Origin: Planctomycetaceae bacterium
Lineage (GTDB): Bacteria; Planctomycetota; Planctomycetia; Planctomycetales; Planctomycetaceae
Length of the DNA: 64,000 nt
Direction: 5' to 3'
Assembly (NCBI GenBank): GCA_947476295.1
Contig: CANJQC010000004.1
Coordinates: forward strand, 1-64,000
The notes under the pieces were generated by a model. It ran no database searches and was not told the DNA's origin. It saw only the letters and a list, made by a program, of their open reading frames with translations. The translations under genes were made by a program, and so were the position numbers. Shown here piece after piece: positions 9,203 to 17,812 of the stretch. Numbering within the stretch: position 1 is the first letter of the stretch; each line of letters starts with the position of its first letter.

Positions 9203-10744
9203 ATGACAACTTACCGCGACTACACGTTTCTGGGCACAACACAAAGCCTGTGTCCGGATTGTCTGGCTCTTGTGTCGGCGAAGGTGATTTCACGGAATGG
9301 GCGAATTTATTTTCGAAAGACATGTTTGGTACATGGTGTCCGGGAGGATTTTGTTTGCAGCGATGCGAAGTGGTTTGATCGAACAGATTACAGCCTGCCC
9401 GGCAAAGTTCCACTATCGTTCGGTATTGAACCGGATCGAGGCTGTCCGTACGACTGCGGGCTCTGCACCGAACACGAACAGCATACCTGCATCGGATTGC
9501 TGGAGATTAACTCTGCCTGCAATCTGGAATGCCCGATGTGCTTTGCCGTGAGCGGCCCCGGTGGAACTCACCTGTCGCTGGAAGATTGCAAAGCTGCGAT
9601 TGACCGCCTCGTCGAAGTCGAGGGCCAGCCGGAAATCCTGCAACTTTCCGGTGGCGAACCCACGATTCATCCGGACTTCGAAGAGATTCATCGATACGCC
9701 TGCGATCAACCGATCGATATCGTGATGATCAATACGAATGGCATTCGTCTGGCTCGCGATCGAGCGTTTCTGGAAAGTGTCGCCGAACGGAAACACCGAA
9801 CCGAAATCTATCTGCAGTTCGATACGTTTGAAGATGCGGGCTACAGGACGCTGCGAGGTGCCTCGCTGCTGGAAACGAAGCTGAAGGCCATCGAACAGCT
9901 TGGTGAAGTCGGGCTGAATACGATTCTGGTGTGTACAGTGCAGCTAGGTGTCAACGATCACGAAATCGGACGGCTCGTGGAATTTGGAATTGAACGCCCC
10001 TGGATCACGGGCGTCAGTTTTCAGCCCGCGACATATTCCGGCCGCTTCGTGCTGCCGGAGACGCTGGAAAAACGTATCACGTTTCCTGATGTGATCAAAG
10101 CTGTAGTGGAGCAATCGACACAGTGGCAGGAAACCGACTTCGCTCCGCTGCCGTGTGCTCATCCGAACGGACATACGCTGTCGTATGCATATCGATCCGG
10201 CAGTCGAGTCACACCGCTGGCACGTTTTGTGGATCTCGAGAAGCATCTGGATCTGCTGTCGGGCCGGATCACGTTCAATCGCGAACGAGCACGAGAACTG
10301 ATCGGTCAGTATCTGTCTCGCCAGGCCTGTGGTGGCGGGGGCGGGGATTGTGGTTGCGGTGAAGTGTCCCAGGGAATTTCTCTGAGTCCGCGCAACGGGC
10401 AAGCGGGATCTGCATCGTCGCTTGAGGTGCTGAGCCCGACTTCGTCAGGTCTGCCATCAGATCTATCGTCGGAAGTCATGTCAGACGCAGTGCAGTTCTT
10501 CACTCGTGCTTTGACGGAAAGCCTGAATCCGCGCGACATGTTCCGCATCACGACGACGTCGTTTATGGATGCTTACAATTTCGATGTGCGACAACTGATG
10601 AAGGAATGTGTTCACTTTGTGCTGCCGAGCGGGCATCTTGTGCCATTCTCAGCGTACAACGTGCTGTATCGCAACGGCCATGTGCAACTGCCACCGTTGA
10701 TTCAAAAATCGGGGGCGAGGCAACGTGCCGTGTCTGAAATGTAG
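9203..10744 (+). CDS. Radical SAM protein of the Tes/MJ0619-like type
   Basis: A 513-residue radical SAM enzyme. The N-terminus has a zinc-knuckle-like 'LCPDCLALV...RKTCLVHG' segment. It is followed by the CxxxxCGLC box 'CPYDCGLC', the radical SAM signature 'CNLECPMC' (CxxxCxxC, binds the 4Fe-4S cluster and SAM) and the 'LQLSGGEPT' motif. A Cys/Gly-rich linker 'CGGGGGDCGCG' follows at about residue 376. The C-terminus 'MDAYNFDVRQLMKECVHF...VPFSAYNVLYR' has the YNFD...K-x-C-x-H...YN-x-x-Y-R pattern seen in the MJ0619/tetraether lipid synthase group. Members methylate pterins or couple lipid tails. The start has a GAGGAAA box nine bases upstream. The exact reaction here is not provable from sequence. 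Confidence 0.8.
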   Translation: MTTYRDYTFLGTTQSLCPDCLALVSAKVISRNGRIYFRKTCLVHGVREDFVCSDAKWFDRTDYSLPGKVPLSFGIEPDRGCPYDCGLCTEHEQHTCIGLLEINSACNLECPMCFAVSGPGGTHLSLEDCKAAIDRLVEVEGQPEILQLSGGEPTIHPDFEEIHRYACDQPIDIVMINTNGIRLARDRAFLESVAERKHRTEIYLQFDTFEDAGYRTLRGASLLETKLKAIEQLGEVGLNTILVCTVQLGVNDHEIGRLVEFGIERPWITGVSFQPATYSGRFVLPETLEKRITFPDVIKAVVEQSTQWQETDFAPLPCAHPNGHTLSYAYRSGSRVTPLARFVDLEKHLDLLSGRITFNRERARELIGQYLSRQACGGGGGDCGCGEVSQGISLSPRNGQAGSASSLEVLSPTSSGLPSDLSSEVMSDAVQFFTRALTESLNPRDMFRITTTSFMDAYNFDVRQLMKECVHFVLPSGHLVPFSAYNVLYRNGHVQLPPLIQKSGARQRAVSEM

Positions 10745-10878
10745 CCATCACGCTCCGCCGTGATGAGCCTGGGCCAATTGACGTACATCAACCAAAAAAC
10801 GTCGCTAAGATCATTCCCTTCGCAATGCGATGTCCCTACCCCAATCGTTTTTTAGTTTCACATCCGGAAAAATCACCG

Positions 10879-11199
10879 ATGGAGATTTCATGCGAAGCTG
10901 TTCATGCGAAGCGACTTCGCGGCGACTCATTTGTGCTGTTGGATTGTCGCGAGCAGGACGAATGGGACTATTGCCACATTGACGGAGCGATGCTGATTCC
11001 GATGAGCGACCTGCAATCGCGAGCGGCGGAACTGGAGTCGTTTCGAGCCTCACAAATCATCGTCTACTGCCATCACGGCGTGCGCAGTCTGCGCGTCGCA
11101 ATGTGGCTGCAACAACAGGGTTTCAACCACACAGCCAGCATGTCTGGTGGAATCGAAGAATGGTCACTGAATGTTGATTCAGACGTACCGCGATACTAA
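10879..11199 (+). CDS. Rhodanese-like sulfurtransferase domain protein
   Basis: Single-domain rhodanese of 106 residues, about the size of GlpE. The active-site loop is 'YCHHGVRS', with the catalytic Cys carrying a persulfide. The CH2A-like 'LLDCREQDEWDYCHIDGAMLIPM' region and the C-terminal 'MSGGIEEW' are typical. The start at 10879 (MEISCEAV) matches the usual domain start; an in-frame ATG at 10825 would add 18 unrelated residues. It follows the radical SAM gene in the same direction with a 134-base gap, so functional linkage is possible but not shown. Confidence 0.85.
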   Translation: MEISCEAVHAKRLRGDSFVLLDCREQDEWDYCHIDGAMLIPMSDLQSRAAELESFRASQIIVYCHHGVRSLRVAMWLQQQGFNHTASMSGGIEEWSLNVDSDVPRY

Positions 11200-11210
11200 C
11201 AACAAACGGT

Positions 11211-12215
11211 CTACACACGAGCCTTTTCAAGCTCACCAAGTTCGCGAAGTGCGGTATCTCGTTTCTGAATTGCCGAATCTGTGGCCGAAATTGAATTGTG
11301 ATCCAGCAGACGTGAACCAGCGATGGCGGTTTGAACAATCTGATCAGGCTTCCGCGATCCGACGATGGCGGATGTCAGCTCAGGGCGACGCAGTACCCAG
11401 GCGATGCTGAGTTCCGGCAGCGTCCAGCCGAGTCCAGCCGCGATGCGACCGAGTGCTTCGACGAAAGTCAGATTGATTTCCAGTTGCGGGGACTGAAATC
11501 GAGGGTCTCGACTGCGATGATCTTTTGCGGACAGTCCGGCCGCTCGAGCCGCCGAGAACGCGCCTGTGAGCAACCCTTTTCCCATTGGGCTGTAGCAGAT
11601 GACGCCAACGTTTTGTGCGCCGCAGAACGGCAGAATCTCGGCCTCCACTTCGCGCGCAATCATACTATATGGTGGCTGCAGTGATACAGTCGGATGAATC
11701 GCCTGCACACGCTGCATTTGACTCACAGAAAAATTTGACACGCCAATGTGGCGCACCTTGCCCGCCGCTTTGAGATCCACCAGTGTCTGCCAGCCTTCTT
11801 CGATTTCTTCATCGGGTTCCGGCCAGTGCAGTTGGTACAAGTCGATGCAGTCCGTCTGCAGCCGCTTCAAACTGGCATCACATTCGGCAATGACGCTGTC
11901 ACGAAGAAGGCATTTACCGATTTCCCCATTTCCCATCGCAACACGGCCGCACTTGGTGGCGATAAGAGGACGATCGGCGGCAGGAATTTGCTGCAATGCT
12001 TTGGCGACCAGAACTTCACTGCGGCCTTCGCCGTAGATCGCGGCGGTGTCGATCCAGTTAATGCCCAATTCCACTGCACGAACGATCGTGTCGATAGCTT
12101 CGTGTTCATCCTGATCGCCCCAGCCGAATTTCCAGTCACCACCACCAATGGCCCATGTACCGAGACCAATGACGCTGAGTTGCATTCCACTGGAACCGAG
12201 TGTTCGAAATTGCAT
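11211..12215 (-). CDS. Aldo/keto reductase (YajO/AKR11-12-like)
   Basis: A 334-residue aldo/keto reductase of the non-metal, NADPH-dependent superfamily, from a subgroup distinct from the AKR at 7.8 kb. Catalytic residues are visible: Asp and Tyr in 'WIDTAAIYGEGRSE', Lys in 'LIATKCGR', and His in 'LYQLHWPEPD'. The core 'IGVSNFSVSQM', 'VICYSPMGKGLLTG' and the cofactor-binding 'SAIVGSRKPDQI' are all present. Length is normal. Convergent to the rhodanese with an 11-base gap. Substrate unknown; general aldehyde detoxification or sugar reduction is the usual guess for this group. Confidence 0.9.
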   Translation of the reverse strand: MQFRTLGSSGMQLSVIGLGTWAIGGGDWKFGWGDQDEHEAIDTIVRAVELGINWIDTAAIYGEGRSEVLVAKALQQIPAADRPLIATKCGRVAMGNGEIGKCLLRDSVIAECDASLKRLQTDCIDLYQLHWPEPDEEIEEGWQTLVDLKAAGKVRHIGVSNFSVSQMQRVQAIHPTVSLQPPYSMIAREVEAEILPFCGAQNVGVICYSPMGKGLLTGAFSAARAAGLSAKDHRSRDPRFQSPQLEINLTFVEALGRIAAGLGWTLPELSIAWVLRRPELTSAIVGSRKPDQIVQTAIAGSRLLDHNSISATDSAIQKRDTALRELGELEKARV

Positions 12216-12535
12216 GAAAATTCACCTTTCAGGGGCTTGCGCAATAAGTCTCTTCTGACTCACTCGACTGTTTATACACTTCGCGCGGCCAGTATTGAAG
12301 GATTCTTCGCTAGTGTGGGGCTGTACTTTACTGCCGCTCGCCTTATAGCAGGCTAATCGAGCGGTCGTCATCCACGAAGTCAGGCTGTTCAATGTCCTCG
12401 CCTCGTGAATCTTGTACAAATCTAGACAAAGACCAGACAACAGTGGACCACTATGGCGCTCTTTTCGGAACGAACACAGCATATCGCAGCAGTTCCTCGC
12501 CTGCGGCAGTCTCCCCGAAACGATTTGATCTAAAA

Positions 12536-14416
12536 ATGAATCTCCCTCAAATCCCTGCATGGCTGGAACTGCCGCTGCTCAAGCGTGAACTCATTGAGAA
12601 CTCCCACAAGAAGCGAACGTATGTACTTCGCGTTCTGGTCGCGTTGATCTTCATGCTCGTTATGCTGATGTTCTACAGCGAACAGGTTGCCCGGCACACG
12701 AACGTGCTGCAGATCATGGGACAGGGGCGTGTACTGGCAATCATTCTACTCGTTTCAAATCTGGTGGCAGTCTACGTCTTGTTGCCGGCGATGGCGTGTT
12801 CGGCCATTTCATCGGAGCGGGAAAGGCAAACACTGTCGCTGATTCTGATCACGCGGATCACACCCGGTGGACTGATCGCGGAAAAATTTCTCTCGCGACT
12901 GGTTCCGATGATTGCTCTGATGCTGATCACCTGCCCGATGCTGAGTATGGCGTATCTGCTGGGTGGTCTGAGACTTGAATCTGTTTTCGCGGCATTACTG
13001 GGTTTGTTCACTGCCGCCGTGCAGGTCAACAGCGCAGCGATTATGTGTTCGGCTCTGTTTCGAACGGCATTGGAAGCGTTTTGGGCGACCTATCTGATAT
13101 TGGCCGTTATGGGTCTGGGACCATTGTTCATGAACGAGCTTGGACTGCTGCCGGATGTGAATTGGATTCCGACGATTGGTAACGACGCGCTCGCGGGGAC
13201 GTTTGTGCTGTTCCTGGTGATGTCGGTCGGTGCCATCGATGGATTTGCCAGTACCAGAGATGTGATGTTCACGGTCATTCCACCGCTTACGGTTGCTGCA
13301 ATCATGCTGGTGATCAGCCGCTTTGCAATCGCGCATGGCCAGCAGGACGCGCCGCTCAGCTTTCAGACGTTCGCAAAGTTCGGGCGACGATCAGCATCAT
13401 TCGTGTTTCGAGTCGTCACGTTCCCGGTGCGACGATTGTTCCGACTGATTCTCGGAACGGCATTTGAGGAGAGTCGTACTTTATCAGACGACGCGAGACC
13501 ACCTCGTGCGTTTCCAGCACTTCTGCCCGTCGCATGGCGTGAGCAGCAGATTTCCGCGCTTTCAGGTTGGCGGCTGCACACCACGCTGTTCTGCGGAGTC
13601 ATGTTATTCGAATGGGTTTGGCTGATTTCAGAGAGCCACAACCATGAAGACATCTGTGTGATCGTCGATATTGGATTATTCATTGTGAGTCTGTTGATGG
13701 TGATCGGTGTCACTTGCCGCACATTTGCATCGGAACGAGAACGTCAGACGCTGGATCTGTTACTCACAACGCCGATGACAAACCGCGAATTGCTGAATGA
13801 GAAACTTTCTGCGGCAAATCGCACGGCCATGTTTTTGCTGGTACCGATCTTCTTCACAGCCTTCACGCATCTAATGTTTGGGACGATCCGGGTGTCTGAT
13901 TTATACAGTTCTGCTGCCAACAACTATCCCCCCGGTTACCCCAATCGTGTAGTATCTATCTTCGAAATTGCCTGGTGGCATGCGGCACTTCGGTATGTCT
14001 TCGGCCTGTTCACGCACGCTGTCCTGTACATGATTCTTGTGAAATGGATCGCCGTCTATTTCAGCTTGTGTTTCAACTCACAAATGAAGGCCATGCTTGG
14101 CACAATCCTGAGCATCTTTGGGCTTTGCATTGTTCCGGCCATGTTGTTCCTTCTGCCGCTGCTTTTGCTGGGGACTGACCCTGACCGGGCAGACCTTCCC
14201 ATTTGGTATCTCACATCCCCCGCGATTATTTTTGGTTTGAATGAGTTCAATGGGTTTTACGACATGTATCGCGGCACCTGGTGGCCCAGATCCGAATACT
14301 TCACACTACTGGCCAATCTTGCGATCTACGGCGCACTGACGCTGCTGGTGCGGAACCTTGTTATTTGGAGACTGCCTGCTCTGCTGAATCGCCGGGATTC
14401 GCATGACTCAGATTGA
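12536..14416 (+). CDS. ABC-2 type multi-helix permease with duplicated module
   Basis: A 626-residue polytopic membrane protein of the ABC-2 (Gld/NosY-like) permease type. The start at 12536 (MNLPQIPAWLE) gives the short amphipathic leader and 'PLLKRELIENSHKKRTYVLR' expected before the first helix. Two internal repeats carry the coupling-helix motif: 'SERERQTLSLILITRIT' near residue 93 and 'SERERQTLDLLLTTPMT' near residue 400, each followed by 'L-x-x-EK-L-S'. So two half-permeases are fused in one chain. No ABC ATPase gene is adjacent, so the energising subunit must be encoded elsewhere. Substrate unknown; planctomycete relatives are often linked to gliding/export-type ATPases. Confidence 0.8.
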   Translation: MNLPQIPAWLELPLLKRELIENSHKKRTYVLRVLVALIFMLVMLMFYSEQVARHTNVLQIMGQGRVLAIILLVSNLVAVYVLLPAMACSAISSERERQTLSLILITRITPGGLIAEKFLSRLVPMIALMLITCPMLSMAYLLGGLRLESVFAALLGLFTAAVQVNSAAIMCSALFRTALEAFWATYLILAVMGLGPLFMNELGLLPDVNWIPTIGNDALAGTFVLFLVMSVGAIDGFASTRDVMFTVIPPLTVAAIMLVISRFAIAHGQQDAPLSFQTFAKFGRRSASFVFRVVTFPVRRLFRLILGTAFEESRTLSDDARPPRAFPALLPVAWREQQISALSGWRLHTTLFCGVMLFEWVWLISESHNHEDICVIVDIGLFIVSLLMVIGVTCRTFASERERQTLDLLLTTPMTNRELLNEKLSAANRTAMFLLVPIFFTAFTHLMFGTIRVSDLYSSAANNYPPGYPNRVVSIFEIAWWHAALRYVFGLFTHAVLYMILVKWIAVYFSLCFNSQMKAMLGTILSIFGLCIVPAMLFLLPLLLLGTDPDRADLPIWYLTSPAIIFGLNEFNGFYDMYRGTWWPRSEYFTLLANLAIYGALTLLVRNLVIWRLPALLNRRDSHDSD

Positions 14417-14417
14417 T

Positions 14418-15596
14418 TCAATCCACGTCCGTCAATCGCTTCACCAGAATCGTCGCATAGCTTCCGCGTGGGAGATCGAACGACAATATCAGTTTCCTGC
14501 GGCGGTCGTGAAGGTCGTCGTCCTCAACCGAACACACCAGACCGACTGGGCGAACGAGGACGCGACGTTGCCCCTTGGAAAAGAAGCTGTCTCGAGGATA
14601 CTTGACGCGCAGTTCCCGTAACTCAATCTTTTCTTCCAGCAATACTGCATCGAGCAGATCACCCGGCACGCCTTCCGGACGTTCACTTCTGGCACACGGA
14701 AGCTGCAGTTCCGCCGCATTGAGCGTCGCCGCTGCATCAGCGGTCAACGTCAGCGGAAATACACATCGTCCACTCAATAGGTCGAATGTTGCCAATGATG
14801 CCGAGTCGCTATGCGCTTCAATAAATCGCGTCAGCCAGCGATTCCACAACGCGGACTGATATGCCGACAGATACAACCCCCGCAGATCGACGCTGATCCG
14901 CGCCAGGGCACCTCGAAAATCCGGAACACGTCCGATTTTTACATTGTCCGACAGATACGTCACGATGCTGCCGCGAACCGAACGATCGAGACGCTGTTGA
15001 CATTCAGGCCACTGCCCCCATAAGTCTCGCAGCAGTTTTTTCTGCTGTTTTTCCGATGATGAATCGTTGAGATGCGGATCGGCCAGCGCCAGCCACAGGG
15101 CACTTTCCCAGTTGCTCAGGCACCATGCCCGTGCGATCCAGTCGCCGGAAACTCCCAGTGACCCGAAGCGCTGATCATCAAAGTAGTTAGGCAATCCCGT
15201 GTCTTGCACCTGTGACACAGCTGCCTGCGCTTTTTCCAACTCGGCATCCTGCATGTCGCGCAGGACAAGGCGAAATCTGTTGGCGTGAATCTCTGCCGGA
15301 GTAAACGGAGCATTGATTTGACCCAGATATTCCAATTCGAACGCATTCTGTCGAAGCGATTTTTGTGGACCATTGTGAATGGTCAGATACTGGATCGTCA
15401 CGGCGTGACGATCCTTCAGGCCACCGTAACTGATTCGCTTGCGCTGCACTTTCCAGCGATCGACGATCGCATTGATCGCCTCGGGAGTCCCTATTGACGT
15501 CTTGGTCAATCGATACAGGGCAAACGGGCCGGTGCCGACAACGACGTCCGTCAGTTCTTCGACCTGAAAGTCATCAGGCAGTCTTCGCAGTTTCAC
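14418..15596 (-). CDS. truD: tRNA pseudouridine synthase D
   Basis: A 392-residue enzyme that converts uridine-13 of tRNA to pseudouridine. The hallmark 'GGLKDRHAVT' carries the catalytic Asp at residue 62, and the N-terminus 'LRRLPDDFQVEE' is the standard TruD opening. The core 'GLPNYFDDQRFG' and 'LYLSAYQSALWNRWL' are conserved. Length is slightly above the E. coli enzyme, in line with planctomycete members. It is convergent with the ABC-2 permease (stop codons one base apart), so read-through antisense transcription is possible. Confidence 0.95.
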   Translation of the reverse strand: MKLRRLPDDFQVEELTDVVVGTGPFALYRLTKTSIGTPEAINAIVDRWKVQRKRISYGGLKDRHAVTIQYLTIHNGPQKSLRQNAFELEYLGQINAPFTPAEIHANRFRLVLRDMQDAELEKAQAAVSQVQDTGLPNYFDDQRFGSLGVSGDWIARAWCLSNWESALWLALADPHLNDSSSEKQQKKLLRDLWGQWPECQQRLDRSVRGSIVTYLSDNVKIGRVPDFRGALARISVDLRGLYLSAYQSALWNRWLTRFIEAHSDSASLATFDLLSGRCVFPLTLTADAAATLNAAELQLPCARSERPEGVPGDLLDAVLLEEKIELRELRVKYPRDSFFSKGQRRVLVRPVGLVCSVEDDDLHDRRRKLILSFDLPRGSYATILVKRLTDVD

Positions 15597-16099
15597 GCGT
15601 AGGGATTTCCTGTAGCTGGACGTTCATGTCCGAGTCCTCGCCAGAAAGCATCCCGCTCGCGCAAGACTCCTGAGGCGCTCAAAATTTTAGTTCATGCGGT
15701 CCCCACTGATAGTAACCCGCAGAGTCAACCCTCATCGTACCACACAAGTCGGATTCTGTTAGTCTGAAAAAATCGGCAATCAGCATGGGGCATTTGCGTG
15801 ATGCCGGATCGACAGGTGATACCAGATTACCTTCAATCGTTTACCTTACCGGGCCACTCACGATATGCTGGCGGACTTCAATCCTAGGCTGAGAGCACCC
15901 ACCGTTTCAACGAAGCCAAGTATTCCAATGGTTTTCCTCTGGCAAAATCAAAGTCAAAATACGTAACCCGGCGTCGTGGGATTCCTAGAAAGTGAAATTT
16001 GCTGCTGTTGAAGGTCAGTTAAATAATGGAGACTGGAGTCCTTGCTTGGGAATTCAGGATGAAGTGAAACGTCCAGAGCCGCAAGTGTAAGATTGTTTT
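15597..16099. other. Intergenic stretch without a recognisable gene
   Basis: About 500 bases upstream of truD. It must contain the truD promoter, but no gene, repeat or RNA motif was recognised on either strand. Confidence 0.5.
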
Positions 16100-16568
16100 G
16101 TGAGCCCTGCATTGACAATTTGGCGTGGTGATTGGTCGGAGGGATGCTCCAGGCTTCTTCGTCTTCGTCTTCGTATCGTCACAGCCGTTGTCTTTTTCTG
16201 TGGTCTCAGTGTCGCATCGCAGTCTGCTTCAGCCTCTTGCGGAGACTACCTGCTTCGGCATGGCAAATCAGTCAGCAACTATGCGGTCCCTATGATCCCG
16301 GTGACTGAATTCTGGGGATTTGAAGTCAGAAAGCCATCCACTTGAATTACCTATCCGCCATTGCAGTGGGCCGGATTGTTCGAACGGTCCGCTGCCACTG
16401 GCTCCCGTTCCTGCCACTCCTTCAAGCCTGCCGCGAGGAATCGATCCTGCGGCAATCTTGGAAAAGTTTGTCCAGTCCTGTACAACTCGGGGTGCGTTTG
16501 AAATTCCCGAGTCTGAACGAGGTGCGTGCTGCGAACCCTCGTCTATCTTCCGTCCGCCGACCGTATAG
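16100..16568 (+). pseudogene. Small secreted planctomycete protein, frameshifted
   Basis: Two adjacent frames appear to be halves of one gene. The first (from 16100) has a signal-peptide-like helix followed by 'SCGDYLLRHGK', the mature start of a small planctomycete secreted family. The second frame, one base over, continues from about 16320 with 'IRHCSGPDCSNGPLPLAPVP' and ends 'CEPSSIFRPPTV'. A single frameshift between 16293 and 16345 would join them. The family has no known function; the assignment rests on recalled patterns (CGDYL and C-x-GP-x-C-x-N) and is tentative. The next ~230 bases (16569-16800) hold nothing recognisable. Confidence 0.5.
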
Positions 16569-16800
16569 CCTTCGCTCGCGTTGCGACGGGAATGCCGCGC
16601 ATTGACTTTTCCGGGTTTGCCTTGTGATTCCGGGCTGATGACTCACTGCATGTTGCGCAGTGCTAATTCTTGCTTGCCACAAACGCTAAGCTCTTGGCAG
16701 ACGAATCACCGATTCGCGGTGGAACGAAATACAACGCACCAATCTCCATTGGGATCGTATTTCACTGCCGCTGGCGGTCGTGGGTGCTGATAAACTGGCC

Positions 16801-17734
16801 TTGCCTATACGAGTAGGATTCATTGGACTTGAATTCGTCTCACTGCACCGCATTTACTCAGATTTTGAATCATGAAGGCAACACGGGTGACCTGGCTGGT
16901 GTGAGAGTGGTGGCCGTGTTTCTGGGTGGGAATCCGGAATTTCCGCTCAGCCGGAGCCGTGTGCAGAGTTACACCGTGCAGATGCGCAATATGGGTGTGG
17001 AGATTGTAGATTCGATTGAAAATCTGGTGAAGAAAGTCGATGTCGTTGTACTCGGAAGCGTGGACGGCAGTCAGCGTCTGGCGCAGGCCGAACCCGTTTT
17101 CCGGGCGGGCAAGCCGGTGTTCATCGACAAACCGCTGGCTCACAACCTTGCGGATGCTCTGAAAATTCAGCAGCTGGGCAAGAAGTATGACGTTTCCTAG
17201 TTCTCAGCATCGGCGATGCGATATCAGGAGAAGCTCCAGGCACTGATGAAAAACTGTAACGATGTCCTGGGAGACGTAGTTGGCTGTGACAGTTTTGGCC
17301 AGTCACGGGCTGGTATCGGCCACGCAGATCTTGCGTGGTATGGAGTACACGGCATCGAAACTCTGTACACGATCATGGGACCTGGCTGCATCTCCGTCAC
17401 TCGTCTTCAAACCGACAAGAGTGAATAGGTGACGGGACTTTGGGAAAATGGTCGCATCGGAACGTATCGGGGAATCCGCGAGCATACTCATCAGACCGGT
17501 TTCGGGGCTACTGTGTTCGGCACGAAATCGATTCAGCCGATCTCACTACCAGCGGACTATGAGGGGCTGGTTGTTGAGATCGCCCGATTCTTTAAGACCC
17601 GTCAGCCACCCATCAGTGCAGATGTCACCATTGAGATCTTTGCGTTCATTGAAGCAGCCGACGAGAGCAAACGGATGGGTGGAATTCCGGTCGCGCTGGC
17701 CAGTGTGACTGAGAAGGCGAAGGGTGTTCGCTGA
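16801..17734 (+). pseudogene. Gfo/Idh/MocA oxidoreductase, frameshift plus two in-frame TAG stops
   Basis: The sequence otherwise reads as a full cytoplasmic NAD(P)-dependent oxidoreductase of ~310 residues. It opens at TTG 16801 with 'IRVGFIGL' (dinucleotide-binding strand). A one-base insertion near 16833 then moves it to the frame carrying 'SSHCTAFTQILN', 'GKPVFIDKPLAHN' (catalytic Lys region), 'FSASAMRYQ' and 'GHADLAWYGVHGIETLY'. TAG codons interrupt that frame at 17198-17200 and 17426-17428, with homologous sequence continuing directly after each one, through 'TGLWENGRIGTYRG' to 'AKGVR' at 17734. The few lesions imply recent loss. TAG is an ordinary stop for many intact genes here, so recoding is not a likely rescue. 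Confidence 0.85.
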
Positions 17735-17812
17735 CCACTGCTCAAATCCTTTGCGATAGGGCATTCCAGAAAACGCATGTTCAGACCACAGGCATCGTAC
17801 TGAGTTGGCTTT

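Noticed and set aside
16569-16800. Coding continuation of the small secreted protein
   Set aside because: No frame continues the family pattern after FRPPTV, which looks like its natural end.
17198-17428. TAG recoding (for example pyrrolysine or suppressor) to rescue the interrupted oxidoreductase and methyltransferase
   Set aside because: TAG is the plain stop codon of many intact genes here (radical SAM, metK, the tandem protease, the antitoxin, the kinase fusion, the operon methyltransferase), and both interrupted genes carry other lesions.
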